Part shown: positions 25,846-33,107 of the stretch, piece after piece | Position numbering within the stretch: the first letter of the stretch is position 1 | Layout of the letters: each line of letters opens with the position of its first letter | Program-made: the position numbers and the translations under genes | Source: Gammaproteobacteria bacterium | GTDB lineage: Bacteria; Pseudomonadota; Gammaproteobacteria; Tenderiales; Tenderiaceae | Assembly (NCBI GenBank): GCA_016200485.1 | Contig: JACQEP010000004.1 | Span: forward strand, 248,001-312,000 | DNA: 64,000 bases | Reading direction: 5' to 3' | Notes under the pieces: model-generated | Seen by the model: only the letters and a program-made list of their open reading frames with translations | What the model was told of the DNA's origin: nothing | Databases searched by the model: none

Positions 25846-26205
25846 AAAAGATTTATTGAGGAACGAGAGCGTCTTGGTCTGAAGCAGGGGGATGTGGCGG
25901 AACTGTGCGGGGTAAGAAAGGCGACTGTTTCAGCGTGGGAGAATGGTTCCAAAATCCCACCTGAAGCTCTAGCGATACTGATGGGTAAGGGGCTGGATGT
26001 GTTCTATGTCCTGGTCGGTCCCGGTATTGATGGCCCTCAGCCGCTGTTGCTAACGCTGCAGGAGCGCGAAGTGATGGATGGCTACCGCAGTCTGAGCGAG
26101 GTAGCGCAGGGCCAACTACGCGCCTATTTGCATGCCAAGCTGGAAAGTGATGTGAGCAAAGGAACCGCCCGTGGTGTGCGTGAACGAAAGAAGCAAGACC
26201 AATAA
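25831..26205 (+). CDS. Prophage repressor, XRE/Cro-CI helix-turn-helix
   Basis: A 124-aa protein with an N-terminal helix-turn-helix, ERLGLKQGDVAELCGVRKAT then VSAWENGSKIPPEALAILMG. The C-terminal half (LLTLQEREVMDGYRSLSEVA) is a short helical oligomerisation-type region with no peptidase S24 domain, so LexA-style self-cleavage is not expected. It is divergent from the early operon. There is no Shine-Dalgarno in front of the ATG. A weak promoter TTGAAA at 25789 with TACCGT 17 bp further would give an almost leaderless mRNA, as known for lambda cI. Confidence 0.83.
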   Translation: MDTVYKRFIEERERLGLKQGDVAELCGVRKATVSAWENGSKIPPEALAILMGKGLDVFYVLVGPGIDGPQPLLLTLQEREVMDGYRSLSEVAQGQLRAYLHAKLESDVSKGTARGVRERKKQDQ

Positions 26206-26227
26206 AGATAAACAAGGGGGGGTAATC

Positions 26228-26953
26228 ATGGGGTTTTGGAATACGTTATTTGGGGGTAATAAAAATAATCAGCCAGCAATGACCCTCACTGTTTCCGAGG
26301 TAACTGTTAGGCCGGATACGTCTGAAGAAGCGCGGGCGGATCAACTGCTGAAGGATGCTACTCAAAAGAGGAATGAGAAGAGCATGGATGAAGCTATATC
26401 GCTGCTTCAGGAGGCGTATGGACTGATGGCGCGATCAACAACCTCTTATCCAATTAAAACATTCCTTCGCCCCCCGTCTTATTTGCTGCTAGCAGATCGA
26501 TGCCCAGAGGCAATGGTTGAATTCAAAAAGCTGCTCATTAATGCGCCAGTGAGGATTGCCAAAGAATATTCTCATTGTACCAGGCAGGAACAGCAGGGGC
26601 TTGCTGCGATGGATCGGTCGGTAATTTTGGGGGATATGTGTTCTGTAATGCAGCGGATAAAGAAGTTCGAATGTGCGGTTTACTATCAAGTACTCACCGA
26701 CGCTAATCATGCTGTTGGCTTGAAGTTACAAAAAAGGGTGGATGAGCAGGAGATGTACAGAGATCGCGAAGTCTGGGGTGATAATGTGGATGAGTTATTA
26801 GCTAAGGCTGGGAAAGAAGAACTCATGAATGCCTTGGTGGACAGGTGCATGGTCTTTGCAAAAACATGTTCGCTTCCTGCGCTGGATAAGCTTGCAATTG
26901 ATGTCGCAGCGCTGCTCGAAGTAGAGGCGATCCTCAAAAAAGGATATGTATGA
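26228..26953 (+). CDS. Accessory lysogeny-region protein with TPR-like helices
   Basis: A 241-aa protein just downstream of the repressor, with a strong ribosome site (AAGGGGGGG) before MGFWNTLFGGNKNNQ. Paired helices such as DEAISLLQEAYGLMARSTTS and VEFKKLLINAPVRIAKEYSH suggest TPR-like repeats; this is pattern-based only. It sits in the slot where Mu-like phages carry lysogenic genes and could be expressed with the repressor. A decayed copy of its 3' end lies at 27492-27597. Function unknown. Confidence 0.65.
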   Translation: MGFWNTLFGGNKNNQPAMTLTVSEVTVRPDTSEEARADQLLKDATQKRNEKSMDEAISLLQEAYGLMARSTTSYPIKTFLRPPSYLLLADRCPEAMVEFKKLLINAPVRIAKEYSHCTRQEQQGLAAMDRSVILGDMCSVMQRIKKFECAVYYQVLTDANHAVGLKLQKRVDEQEMYRDREVWGDNVDELLAKAGKEELMNALVDRCMVFAKTCSLPALDKLAIDVAALLEVEAILKKGYV

Positions 26954-27309
26954 AAAAGATGAATGGATTCGCGTTGCTGATCTTCGAAGCATTGTTTTTT
27001 TGTGCGGCGAATGCGTCCGGCGATAATTCAACTCCAGCCGACAGGAAGGCAATGGATGAGTTTAGACAGTCGGTCTTTGTAAAAGATTTATACGTATCGC
27101 CAGACCATATGAATATCGGGGTGCTTCGTCGAGAAAAACAATGGGGGTCTTCAATGTTTGCTCGGTGGGCCTGCGGTATTTTGGCGCGCAATGGAAGCCA
27201 GCTCGCCGCTGTCCGGTTTGTTGATATTGAAGAGGTGGTACATCAGAACAAAAGCCCTACACAAGCGGAGATCAGCGAATTTTATTGCACTCCATCCAGG
27301 CTACCTTAA
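26950..27309 (+). CDS. Exported accessory protein, unknown
   Basis: A 119-aa ORF overlapping the previous stop by 4 bp. The start MKKMNGFALLIFEALFFCAA is a signal peptide with probable cleavage near NAS. The mature part contains ADRKAMDEFRQSVFVKDLYV and CGILARNGSQLAAVRFVDIE, with three cysteines. It probably acts in the envelope together with its partner gene. No family recognised. Confidence 0.6.
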   Translation: MKKMNGFALLIFEALFFCAANASGDNSTPADRKAMDEFRQSVFVKDLYVSPDHMNIGVLRREKQWGSSMFARWACGILARNGSQLAAVRFVDIEEVVHQNKSPTQAEISEFYCTPSRLP

Positions 27310-27491
27310 AACACCCCCCCAGCCAAACGCCCCACAAGCCGCCACACCCCTCCGGGTGCGGCCCTTGTATGGATGCGGTCATGAAAACGGTTTTTCAAGG
27401 GGTTTCAAAGGCCTTTAAACGCTATTGCCAGCGCCGCCGCTTGGGTGGAGCGCCAGCGGAACCGGGGCGGGCAATCGGAAAGGAGGGAAAA

Positions 27492-27597
27492 ATGAAGAAG
27501 CAACGTCCATTTCTCGTTGGATGAGCTGGCAACTGATATTGCAGCCCTGCTCGAAATAAAAATATCCTGGTCGCCCAATGGCCCGAAAACGCCACCT
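27492..27597 (+). pseudogene. Relic of a paralogue of the TPR-like accessory gene
   Basis: After AAGGAGGGAAAAATG the frame stops after 10 codons. The adjacent frame then reads SLDELATDIAALLEIK, closely parallel to ALDKLAIDVAALLEVE at the end of the gene at 26228. This fits an internally deleted, frameshifted copy. The same ribosome-site block (GGAGGGAAAAATGAA) recurs before the ORF at 27784. Confidence 0.6.
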
Positions 27598-27730
27598 TAA
27601 GGCGCTTCGCCGGGATTCCCGCCACCCTTACCTAGGTTTTGGGTGTTCCATCCCGTCCACGCGCCTTAACCCCATTTAAAAACCATTTAAAAACGATATA
27701 CGGTGCCGGGGCTATGGCAAAAATACAAAC

Positions 27731-27755
27731 GGGGCGCGAACAGCGCCCCTTTTTT
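27731..27755 (+). terminator. Rho-independent terminator
   Basis: GGGGCGC-GAACA-GCGCCCC followed by six T residues. It should stop rightward transcription coming from the repressor region before the small ORFs upstream of the protease. A short RNA starting near 27705 after GATATA is also conceivable. Confidence 0.88.
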
Positions 27756-27783
27756 CATCAATCGTTATGGTGAGGAGGGAAAA

Positions 27784-28215
27784 ATGAACGATGAACAAGG
27801 TGAATATTTAAGTTGGTGGCGTGTTATTGAATTGCTGTGGCCGTTGAATGATATGTTTCGCGCGCGCCTGATGGACATCCGCAAGCTGGAGTATGATGAG
27901 GCCTTCGAAGAGGAGGCGGACTCCGCCATTGCCGCCTATGTTAAAGCTCCAGGCGCGGGCGCCTGGAGCGGCATCTCTGCGGGGGCGTGGCGTGTATTGT
28001 TGGAGCGTCACCAGCAGAGGCTGGAGTTGGCAATGCATAATGAGATTGAGGGCGTGCGCCCTCTCACGGCGCCGGCAGGTCTGAACGAAGCCGATCAATT
28101 AATCTTTCTAATGCTGGTTTGGCTTGGGCGAATGAAGCTTCCGTTTCCAGCAGCCGACCGATCTCTGCTCGAATTATCGGCAGGGCGGCCATCGCCCTCG
28201 GTGAAAGGGCATTGA
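27784..28215 (+). CDS. Accessory ORF upstream of the protease gene, unknown (143 aa)
   Basis: The start MNDEQGEYLSWWRVIELLWP follows GAGGAGGG. The body is helical and acidic, with EYDEAFEEEADSAIAAYVKA and GAWRVLLERHQQRLELAMHN. Its last 150 bp overlap a minus-strand ORF with a strong ribosome site, so one of the two may be non-coding. It lies in the variable slot upstream of the protease/scaffold gene. Function unknown. Confidence 0.55.
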   Translation: MNDEQGEYLSWWRVIELLWPLNDMFRARLMDIRKLEYDEAFEEEADSAIAAYVKAPGAGAWSGISAGAWRVLLERHQQRLELAMHNEIEGVRPLTAPAGLNEADQLIFLMLVWLGRMKLPFPAADRSLLELSAGRPSPSVKGH

Positions 28216-28270
28216 TGCTGAATGCTCGAGCCCTGGCTTCATTGATCATTGCGGTGGATATCGGTTTCAT
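28064..28270 (-). CDS. Small ORF antisense to the preceding gene (68 aa)
   Basis: ATG at 28270 has a near-ideal AAGGAGA site 6 bp upstream. The product MKPISTAMINEARARAFSIN continues as a helical chain with RLLETEASFAQAKPALERLI. It is the only leftward gene in this accessory region. No recognised family. Confidence 0.5.
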   Translation of the reverse strand: MKPISTAMINEARARAFSINALSPRAMAALPIIRAEIGRLLETEASFAQAKPALERLIDRLRSDLPAP

Positions 28271-28350
28271 GGTGGTCTCCTTGTAATCCATGTAGGGTGG
28301 GCGTGCTTGGCGCGCCCGTGGGGAAGTTGAGTCAACAGAAGGAGGATGCA

Positions 28351-28593
28351 ATGACAGAGATTGAGTTAGAAAAGTTTATTTCAAACGCCATATCAAGTGC
28401 TCCTGTCGGGAAAAAAGTAGAGGTCAGATTCTCTGGTGTGGCCGTCCCCATCGAAATTAAAATGAAGTTCGCGGGTGGATGGGTGATCAATTACATCCTT
28501 ATCCCCGGCATGCCCTTGGAGTTCATCAAAGGCGAAGCAGGCTATCTGAATGAAGTTGGTATCGCCCTCTTGCCCAATGATGGGCTTAAGTAA
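28351..28593 (+). CDS. Small accessory ORF just upstream of protease operon (80 aa)
   Basis: MTEIELEKFISNAISSAPVG follows the strong ribosome site AAGGAGGATGCA. The rest has beta-rich segments (KVEVRFSGVAVPIEIKMKFA, GGWVINYILIPGMPLEF). It is a compact mildly acidic protein in the slot where several Mu-like Pseudomonas phages carry anti-CRISPR genes. No sequence-level link to any known anti-CRISPR is claimed. Confidence 0.6.
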   Translation: MTEIELEKFISNAISSAPVGKKVEVRFSGVAVPIEIKMKFAGGWVINYILIPGMPLEFIKGEAGYLNEVGIALLPNDGLK

Positions 28594-28823
28594 TAGGTTG
28601 GCGCCGCTTTTATTGCGTAGAGAAACTTTTAATTCGGACTGCATGTTCATTCTCTTATTCTCCATCCGGCGGGTTACGCTGCGCTAACCCGCCCTACATT
28701 GGTATCAGACGGCGCTTGACGTAAACGCCTGCAAGATGCACGCTATTACTGCTACCTGAATATTCCCACCTGTGAAATTTTTCGCAACTCAATAAACACC
28801 TTCGCCGCTGCCATCATGGCGGC
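28594..28823. other. Intergenic region with a REP hairpin before the head operon
   Basis: Non-coding. It holds a perfect hairpin GGCGGGTTA-8 nt-TAACCCGCC at 28668-28693 followed by CTACAT. The remaining 130 bp are AT-richer and should contain the promoter of the rightward structural operon, but I cannot point to clear -35/-10 boxes. Confidence 0.6.
28668..28699. repeat. REP-like hairpin, TGTAGGGCGGGTTA family, inside the prophage
   Basis: Nine-base perfect arms GGCGGGTTA/TAACCCGCC around CGCTGCGC. A degenerate relative lies next to cas1 at 7371 and another at about 28290-28320 (GTAGGGTGGGCG). Its presence in the phage suggests acquisition from host DNA. Confidence 0.7.
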
Positions 28824-29978
28824 ATGTCAAAGGCAAACGTTCTCCACTCTGATTTTCGCGGCTTCGATGACTTCATCGAGGTCTTTCGTGCGGGCGAGCA
28901 GGTGTCATCCGATGGCACGCGCCGCACCTGGTCCAACGATGAACTGGACCAGATGGTGGCTAATCATAGTGCCGCCACTGCCGCGCCCATTGTGATCGGT
29001 CACCCTCAGGTCAACGATCCCGCCTACGGCTGGGTGAATGAATTGAAGCGTGATGGCGATTCGTTATTCGCCAAGTTCCGCGATGTGCATCCGGAGTTCT
29101 CCAAGGCTGCCGAGGATGGCGCCTATCGCAAGCGCTCGGTGCGCGTCTATAAGACACCGCAAAACGGCTTCGCCCTCGAACACGTGGGCTTCCTGGGCGC
29201 CAAGCGCCCGGCCATTGCGCTCGATGCGATGAACTACTCAGCCCGCGCCGAGGGTGAGGTGTTCGATTTCGAGGCGGATTGGGTTACGCCGAACATCTTG
29301 GCGCGGATGATGCGCCGGATGCGCGAGTTCCTGATCGAGAAGTTTGGCGCCGAAGAAGCCGACCGCGTGATGCCGGACTACGAAGTCAGCAGCCTGGCCG
29401 ATCACGCCAACAGCATCATGAACGACAACGCCAAACCTTCATCTATTTTTTCCGCTCCCAACAAAGGAGAAACCATCGTGACACCAGAAGAACATCAAGC
29501 AGCGCTCGATGCCGCTGTTAAAAAGGCGCAGGCCGATTTCAGCGCACAACAAACCACGCTGCAACAGCAGCTTGACGCCGAACGCCGTCAACGCCTGCAG
29601 GGTGAATTCTCTGCCTTCGTTAAAGGCAGCCATCTGACGCCTGCTCAAGCAGAAGGCGCGGTGGACTTCATGCTGCAGCTCTCCGATGCCACCGAGGCGC
29701 AGTTCGAATTCAGCGCCGGTGAAGGTGATAAGGCGCAGAAGATCAAGAAGTCGCCGCTGCAGTGGTTTAAGGATTTTGTCAGCGCCGTGCCGCAGCAAGT
29801 AGCGTTGGGTGAGAGCGCCGCTGAAAACGTGAAAGGCGAACGCGCCGAGTTCACAGCGCCACAGGGCCACGCAGTGGATGGCGAACAGCTCGCGAAGCAC
29901 CAGAAGGCGAAGGATTACCAAGCCGCCCATCCGGGCACCGATTATATGACGGCGGTGTCCGCCGTCAGCAAGCTATAA
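28824..29978 (+). CDS. Mu gpI-like head maturation protease with C-terminal scaffold
   Basis: A 384-aa protein of the Mu I family. The N-terminal protease part has FIEVFRAGEQVSSDGTRRTW, APIVIGHPQVNDPAYGWVNE and YRKRSVRVYKTPQNGFALEH. The C-terminal half is a coiled scaffold (AQQTTLQQQLDAERRQRLQG). An internal ribosome site and GTG at 29478 should make the scaffold half separately. The ATG at 28824 lacks a strong ribosome site. It begins the rightward virion operon. Confidence 0.87.
   Translation: MSKANVLHSDFRGFDDFIEVFRAGEQVSSDGTRRTWSNDELDQMVANHSAATAAPIVIGHPQVNDPAYGWVNELKRDGDSLFAKFRDVHPEFSKAAEDGAYRKRSVRVYKTPQNGFALEHVGFLGAKRPAIALDAMNYSARAEGEVFDFEADWVTPNILARMMRRMREFLIEKFGAEEADRVMPDYEVSSLADHANSIMNDNAKPSSIFSAPNKGETIVTPEEHQAALDAAVKKAQADFSAQQTTLQQQLDAERRQRLQGEFSAFVKGSHLTPAQAEGAVDFMLQLSDATEAQFEFSAGEGDKAQKIKKSPLQWFKDFVSAVPQQVALGESAAENVKGERAEFTAPQGHAVDGEQLAKHQKAKDYQAAHPGTDYMTAVSAVSKL
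29478..29978 (+). CDS. Internal scaffold start within the protease gene (Mu gpZ-like)
   Basis: AAAGGAG lies upstream of GTG ACA CCA GAA in the same frame as the protease. It would yield a 166-aa helical scaffold that begins MTPEEHQAALDAAVKKAQAD. This mirrors Mu I/Z and lambda C/Nu3, where the scaffold is made from an internal start. Confidence 0.75.
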   Translation: MTPEEHQAALDAAVKKAQADFSAQQTTLQQQLDAERRQRLQGEFSAFVKGSHLTPAQAEGAVDFMLQLSDATEAQFEFSAGEGDKAQKIKKSPLQWFKDFVSAVPQQVALGESAAENVKGERAEFTAPQGHAVDGEQLAKHQKAKDYQAAHPGTDYMTAVSAVSKL

Positions 29979-29988
29979 GGAGCTATCC

Positions 29989-30336
29989 ATGAGTCAACAG
30001 AACATTGCATTGCTGACGTTGGCGGTGACCCTCACCGGCACCGTCGCCGCTAACCGCTTCGTCACTCCGGCGGGTGCGCAGGCAGGCGCCGATGTCAACA
30101 CGCTGGGCGGTGCGCGCACGGCGGGTGTGTCCGGCGAAAAGATTCCGGTGGATGCCCTCGGCACCGCTGTCATCGCAGCAGGCGCCGCTGTGGCCGCTGG
30201 CGCCACGGTGAAGTCCGACGCCAATGGCAAGGCCATTACCTGGGCAGTCTCCGGCGCCAAGGTGGGTATCGCGCTGGAAGCCGCGACTGCCGCCGACCAA
30301 CTCATCGAAGTACTTTTGATTCCAAACGCTGCATAA
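29989..30336 (+). CDS. DUF2190-like capsid decoration protein
   Basis: A 115-aa Ala/Gly/Val-rich protein with TVAANRFVTPAGAQAGADVN and GVSGEKIPVDALGTAVIAAG, the pattern of DUF2190-type head decoration proteins. AAGGAG precedes the start. It sits between scaffold and capsid, the normal place for a decoration protein. Confidence 0.7.
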   Translation: MSQQNIALLTLAVTLTGTVAANRFVTPAGAQAGADVNTLGGARTAGVSGEKIPVDALGTAVIAAGAAVAAGATVKSDANGKAITWAVSGAKVGIALEAATAADQLIEVLLIPNAA

Positions 30337-30348
30337 GGAGACTGAACC

Positions 30349-31284
30349 ATGCCGCAATTAACTCCCAGCCAGGCTCGCGTCATTGACCCGATCCTGACGA
30401 CCGTAGCCCAGGGCTACAAGAACGCCGACCTGGTAGGCGAATCGCTGTTCCCGGTCGTGCCCGTCGAACAACGCGGCGGCAAGATCATCTCCTTCAACAA
30501 GGAAGACTTCCGCCTGTATGCGACGGGCCGCGTGCCAGGCGGCAACACCAAGCGCGTGCAGTACGGTTATCAGGGCAGCGCGTTTGCGCTGGAGCAACAT
30601 GCGCTCGAAGGCCTGGTGCCGTTCGAACTCATGGAAGAAGCGAATGCCGTGCCCAGTATCGACATGGCACGTATCGCGGTAATGAAGACGCAGAACATCA
30701 TCGCTCTCCGCAACGAGAAGGCGCAGGCCGATCTGGCGACCACCGCAGCCAACTACGCCGCCAGCAACAAGACCACGCTCTCCGGCACCTCGCAATGGAA
30801 CGATGCGGCGTCGACGCCGATCGCCAATATCGAGACCGCCAAGGAAGCAGTGCGCAGCCTGATCGGTCGTCGCCCCAACACCGTGCTGCTCTCGGCCAAG
30901 GCGTTCAATGCACTCAAAGTGCACGCCTCGATCATCGACCGCATCAAGTACACCGGGCGCGACGTGGTGACCACCGAGTTGCTGGCATCGTTGTTCGGTG
31001 TGCAGCGCGTGATGGTCGGTGAAGCTGTGTATGAAGACGCCAGCGGCGCCATGACTGACGTGTGGGGCAAACATGCAGTAGTGGCCTACACCGAAGTCGG
31101 CGGTCTGGTTGACATGGGCCTGCCGAGCTACGGCTACACCTACCGCCTGCGCGGCTACCCGATCGTCGAGTCGCCGTACCAGGATCGCAACGCCAAGAGC
31201 TGGGTGTACCCAGTGACCGATGAACTCTCGCCTGTGATCGCAGGTGCGAGCGCCGGTTATCTGATCACCAATGCCGTGGCGTAA
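30349..31284 (+). CDS. Major capsid protein
   Basis: A 311-aa capsid protein. It follows the decoration gene by 12 bp with AAGGAG before the ATG. Supporting segments are NADLVGESLFPVVPVEQRGG near residue 25, VQYGYQGSAFALEQHALEGL, and the C-terminal GYTYRLRGYPIVESPYQDRN. I infer the HK97-type fold from gene order and family likeness rather than from a motif. A large hairpin lies 175 bp downstream. Confidence 0.85.
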   Translation: MPQLTPSQARVIDPILTTVAQGYKNADLVGESLFPVVPVEQRGGKIISFNKEDFRLYATGRVPGGNTKRVQYGYQGSAFALEQHALEGLVPFELMEEANAVPSIDMARIAVMKTQNIIALRNEKAQADLATTAANYAASNKTTLSGTSQWNDAASTPIANIETAKEAVRSLIGRRPNTVLLSAKAFNALKVHASIIDRIKYTGRDVVTTELLASLFGVQRVMVGEAVYEDASGAMTDVWGKHAVVAYTEVGGLVDMGLPSYGYTYRLRGYPIVESPYQDRNAKSWVYPVTDELSPVIAGASAGYLITNAVA

Positions 31285-31458
31285 CGGGATTCCCCGCGGG
31301 AACGCCGCTGATCCAGGCGTGACGCTGGGAGAGACCAGATTGAATACCGTGATGATGAGGATGAAGGGCGGCTCTGCCTGAGGTGTGTTGGCCGTACAGC
31401 ATGGATATCGGCCCGCGACCAAACGTAGCCATGCCGGTAACCGCCCGACCCAAGCAGT

Positions 31459-31482
31459 CTCCCGGCGCATCTGCGCCGGGAG
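31459..31482. terminator. Perfect hairpin in the gap after the capsid gene
   Basis: CTCCCGGCGCA-TC-TGCGCCGGGAG forms 11 perfect base pairs in the 223-bp gap following the capsid gene. There is no T run, so it may attenuate transcription or stabilise the upstream capsid mRNA rather than fully terminate. Confidence 0.6.
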
Positions 31483-31507
31483 TTGGGATTAACCCGAGGA
31501 ACCCAAT

Positions 31508-31921
31508 ATGACCCAGAAACGCTACGAAGCATTGACGCCGATCAATCACGACGGCGAAGGCTACGCCATCGGCGCCGACATCGAACTCGACGGCAAACAT
31601 GCGGACTCACTGCTGGCGGTGAATGCTATTAAGCCTAAAGAAGCCGCTGCAGATAATGCGGGCAGCGATACGAGCGGCAAAGTTGTCCAGCTCAAGACCA
31701 AAACCACTGAAAGCGCCGACGAACCTACGACTCCAATCGGCCGCCAGGCAGAAATCGTTAAGGCAATCGCCAAGCTCGATGCGGACAGCATGGCGCACTG
31801 GACCAAGGACAAAAAGCCGGACGTCAGCGCGCTGAATGAAATTCTGGGTTGGGCAGTGAAAGTCACCGCCGCCGAGCGCGATGCGGCGTGGGCGATGTTG
31901 CAACCGAAGGACAGCGCCTGA
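31508..31921 (+). CDS. Virion operon protein, unknown (137 aa)
   Basis: MTQKRYEALTPINHDGEGYA is followed by a short beta part, then a Lys/Thr-rich linker and a helical C-terminus (ILGWAVKVTAAERDAAWAML). Located just after the capsid, it may be a head-completion factor. Its stop is joined as TGATG with the next gene. Confidence 0.6.
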   Translation: MTQKRYEALTPINHDGEGYAIGADIELDGKHADSLLAVNAIKPKEAAADNAGSDTSGKVVQLKTKTTESADEPTTPIGRQAEIVKAIAKLDADSMAHWTKDKKPDVSALNEILGWAVKVTAAERDAAWAMLQPKDSA

Positions 31922-32253
31922 TGTTTGTGCTGGCCATCATCGGCGTGATCGCGTTGATCATCGTAACGATGATGGCCATTGCGGTAGCTGTCATTCTGCG
32001 CGGCCGCAATTGTGTGAGTTACGCATTGCCACGCTGGCTGCGCGGCGAGGCGAAATATTTAGTGATTCGGTGGTCACGTGCGCGGTGGCGCGGATTGCGA
32101 GTTCCGCATTTATTGATCATGCGCCATGAGGGCAGCGAATTACATCACTGGCAACCGCACGAATTCCGCGATGGTCCAGTCGCAGATGTGAGCAGCAAAT
32201 CACTCGGGTGGATTATTGATCACGACGGCTATGTGAAAACCGGGGACAAATAA
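31921..32253 (+). CDS. Membrane-anchored protein in virion operon (110 aa)
   Basis: The start MFVLAIIGVIALIIVTMMAI is a single membrane helix and is set by a TGATG overlap. The rest is basic (WSRARWRGLRVPHLLIMRHE). Such an ORF between capsid and fibre-like genes is unusual. Function unknown. Confidence 0.6.
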   Translation: MFVLAIIGVIALIIVTMMAIAVAVILRGRNCVSYALPRWLRGEAKYLVIRWSRARWRGLRVPHLLIMRHEGSELHHWQPHEFRDGPVADVSSKSLGWIIDHDGYVKTGDK

Positions 32254-33107
32254 TGCACGCAAACGGCATAAAAGAGACAACTATAACGGCAGGGAACGGC
32301 ACCGTGACATTGTCAGCCGTCACCGGCTTTGTGCGTTTTAGTGACGCATTCGCAATCAATAGTCTGTGTAGTTACGCGATCCACGATGGTAACAATTGGG
32401 AATGGGGACTGGGTATCGTGCTGGCTGGCAACACGTTACAGCGATATAAGGTACTCGCGACCTATGCCTCCGGCGTCTATAATTCCGCGACGCCGACGAA
32501 ATTGGTGCTCTCAGGAGCGAGCGCAGATGTAATATGCACTGCAATTGCCGGCAATTTTAACGCGACGATGCCTGCAGTATCTTCAAACATTGTGGGCGCG
32601 TTTGTTGCGTCGGAACACATTGCCGGGTTTGGCGGCGCTACTGTAACGCTGAGTGCGAATCGACTATATGCAACACCGTACCTAACGCAGGGCATGATCG
32701 CTGTCAATTCGCTCATCTGCTATGTATCGACCGCGGCGGCGGGGAAAAAAATCCGCATCGGCCTCTACGATATCGATGCGTTTTCGGGTTATCCGAATAA
32801 TCTGATACTGGAATCGACCGATATAGACGCGGGCACCACGGGCAAAAAGACCTCAACCTTCAGTACTAAACGACTGAATCCGGGCTGGTATTACGCCGCC
32901 GCCATCAGTGATGGCGTCCCAGCAATGTTGGCATCGCCCGCATCCGCAGCATCGTTTTCACCGGTCGGCATGGATGCCTCGTTGTTGCAAAATACCTATA
33001 CGTATAAGGATGTCTCCGCCGGTTGGTTAGCGTTGCCTGACCCGGTTTCGCCGCCCTTCATGTTCAGCAACTCAAATTCGCCATTAATCGTACTGGGGTC
33101 CGCATGA
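32253..33107 (+). CDS. Predicted virion surface protein, unknown (284 aa)
   Basis: A beta-rich protein starting MHANGIKETTITAGNGTVTL. Its N-terminal part (FVRFSDAFAINSLCSYAIHD) resembles small adsorption-module segments, and the C-terminal half (LNPGWYYAAAISDGVPAML) looks like a carbohydrate-binding-type sandwich seen in fibres. The next gene overlaps it by 4 bp. This is inferred from composition only. Confidence 0.55.
   Translation: MHANGIKETTITAGNGTVTLSAVTGFVRFSDAFAINSLCSYAIHDGNNWEWGLGIVLAGNTLQRYKVLATYASGVYNSATPTKLVLSGASADVICTAIAGNFNATMPAVSSNIVGAFVASEHIAGFGGATVTLSANRLYATPYLTQGMIAVNSLICYVSTAAAGKKIRIGLYDIDAFSGYPNNLILESTDIDAGTTGKKTSTFSTKRLNPGWYYAAAISDGVPAMLASPASAASFSPVGMDASLLQNTYTYKDVSAGWLALPDPVSPPFMFSNSNSPLIVLGSA

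Larger units (their letters stand above)
27310..27783. other. Low-coding stretch with decayed gene copy, direct repeat and terminator
   Basis: No convincing full gene is present. It holds a GC hairpin (CACCC-CTCC-GGGTG near 27348), a ribosome site plus ATG at 27492 leading into a gene relic, an 11-bp tandem CCATTTAAAAA at 27672-27693, and a strong rho-independent terminator at 27731. A 47-codon frame from 27381 is open but has no homology I can see. Confidence 0.6.

Noticed and set aside
30358-31470. 370-aa minus-strand ORF opposite the capsid gene
   Set aside because: Shadow frame of the capsid gene in GC-rich DNA; no ribosome site and its operon direction is wrong.
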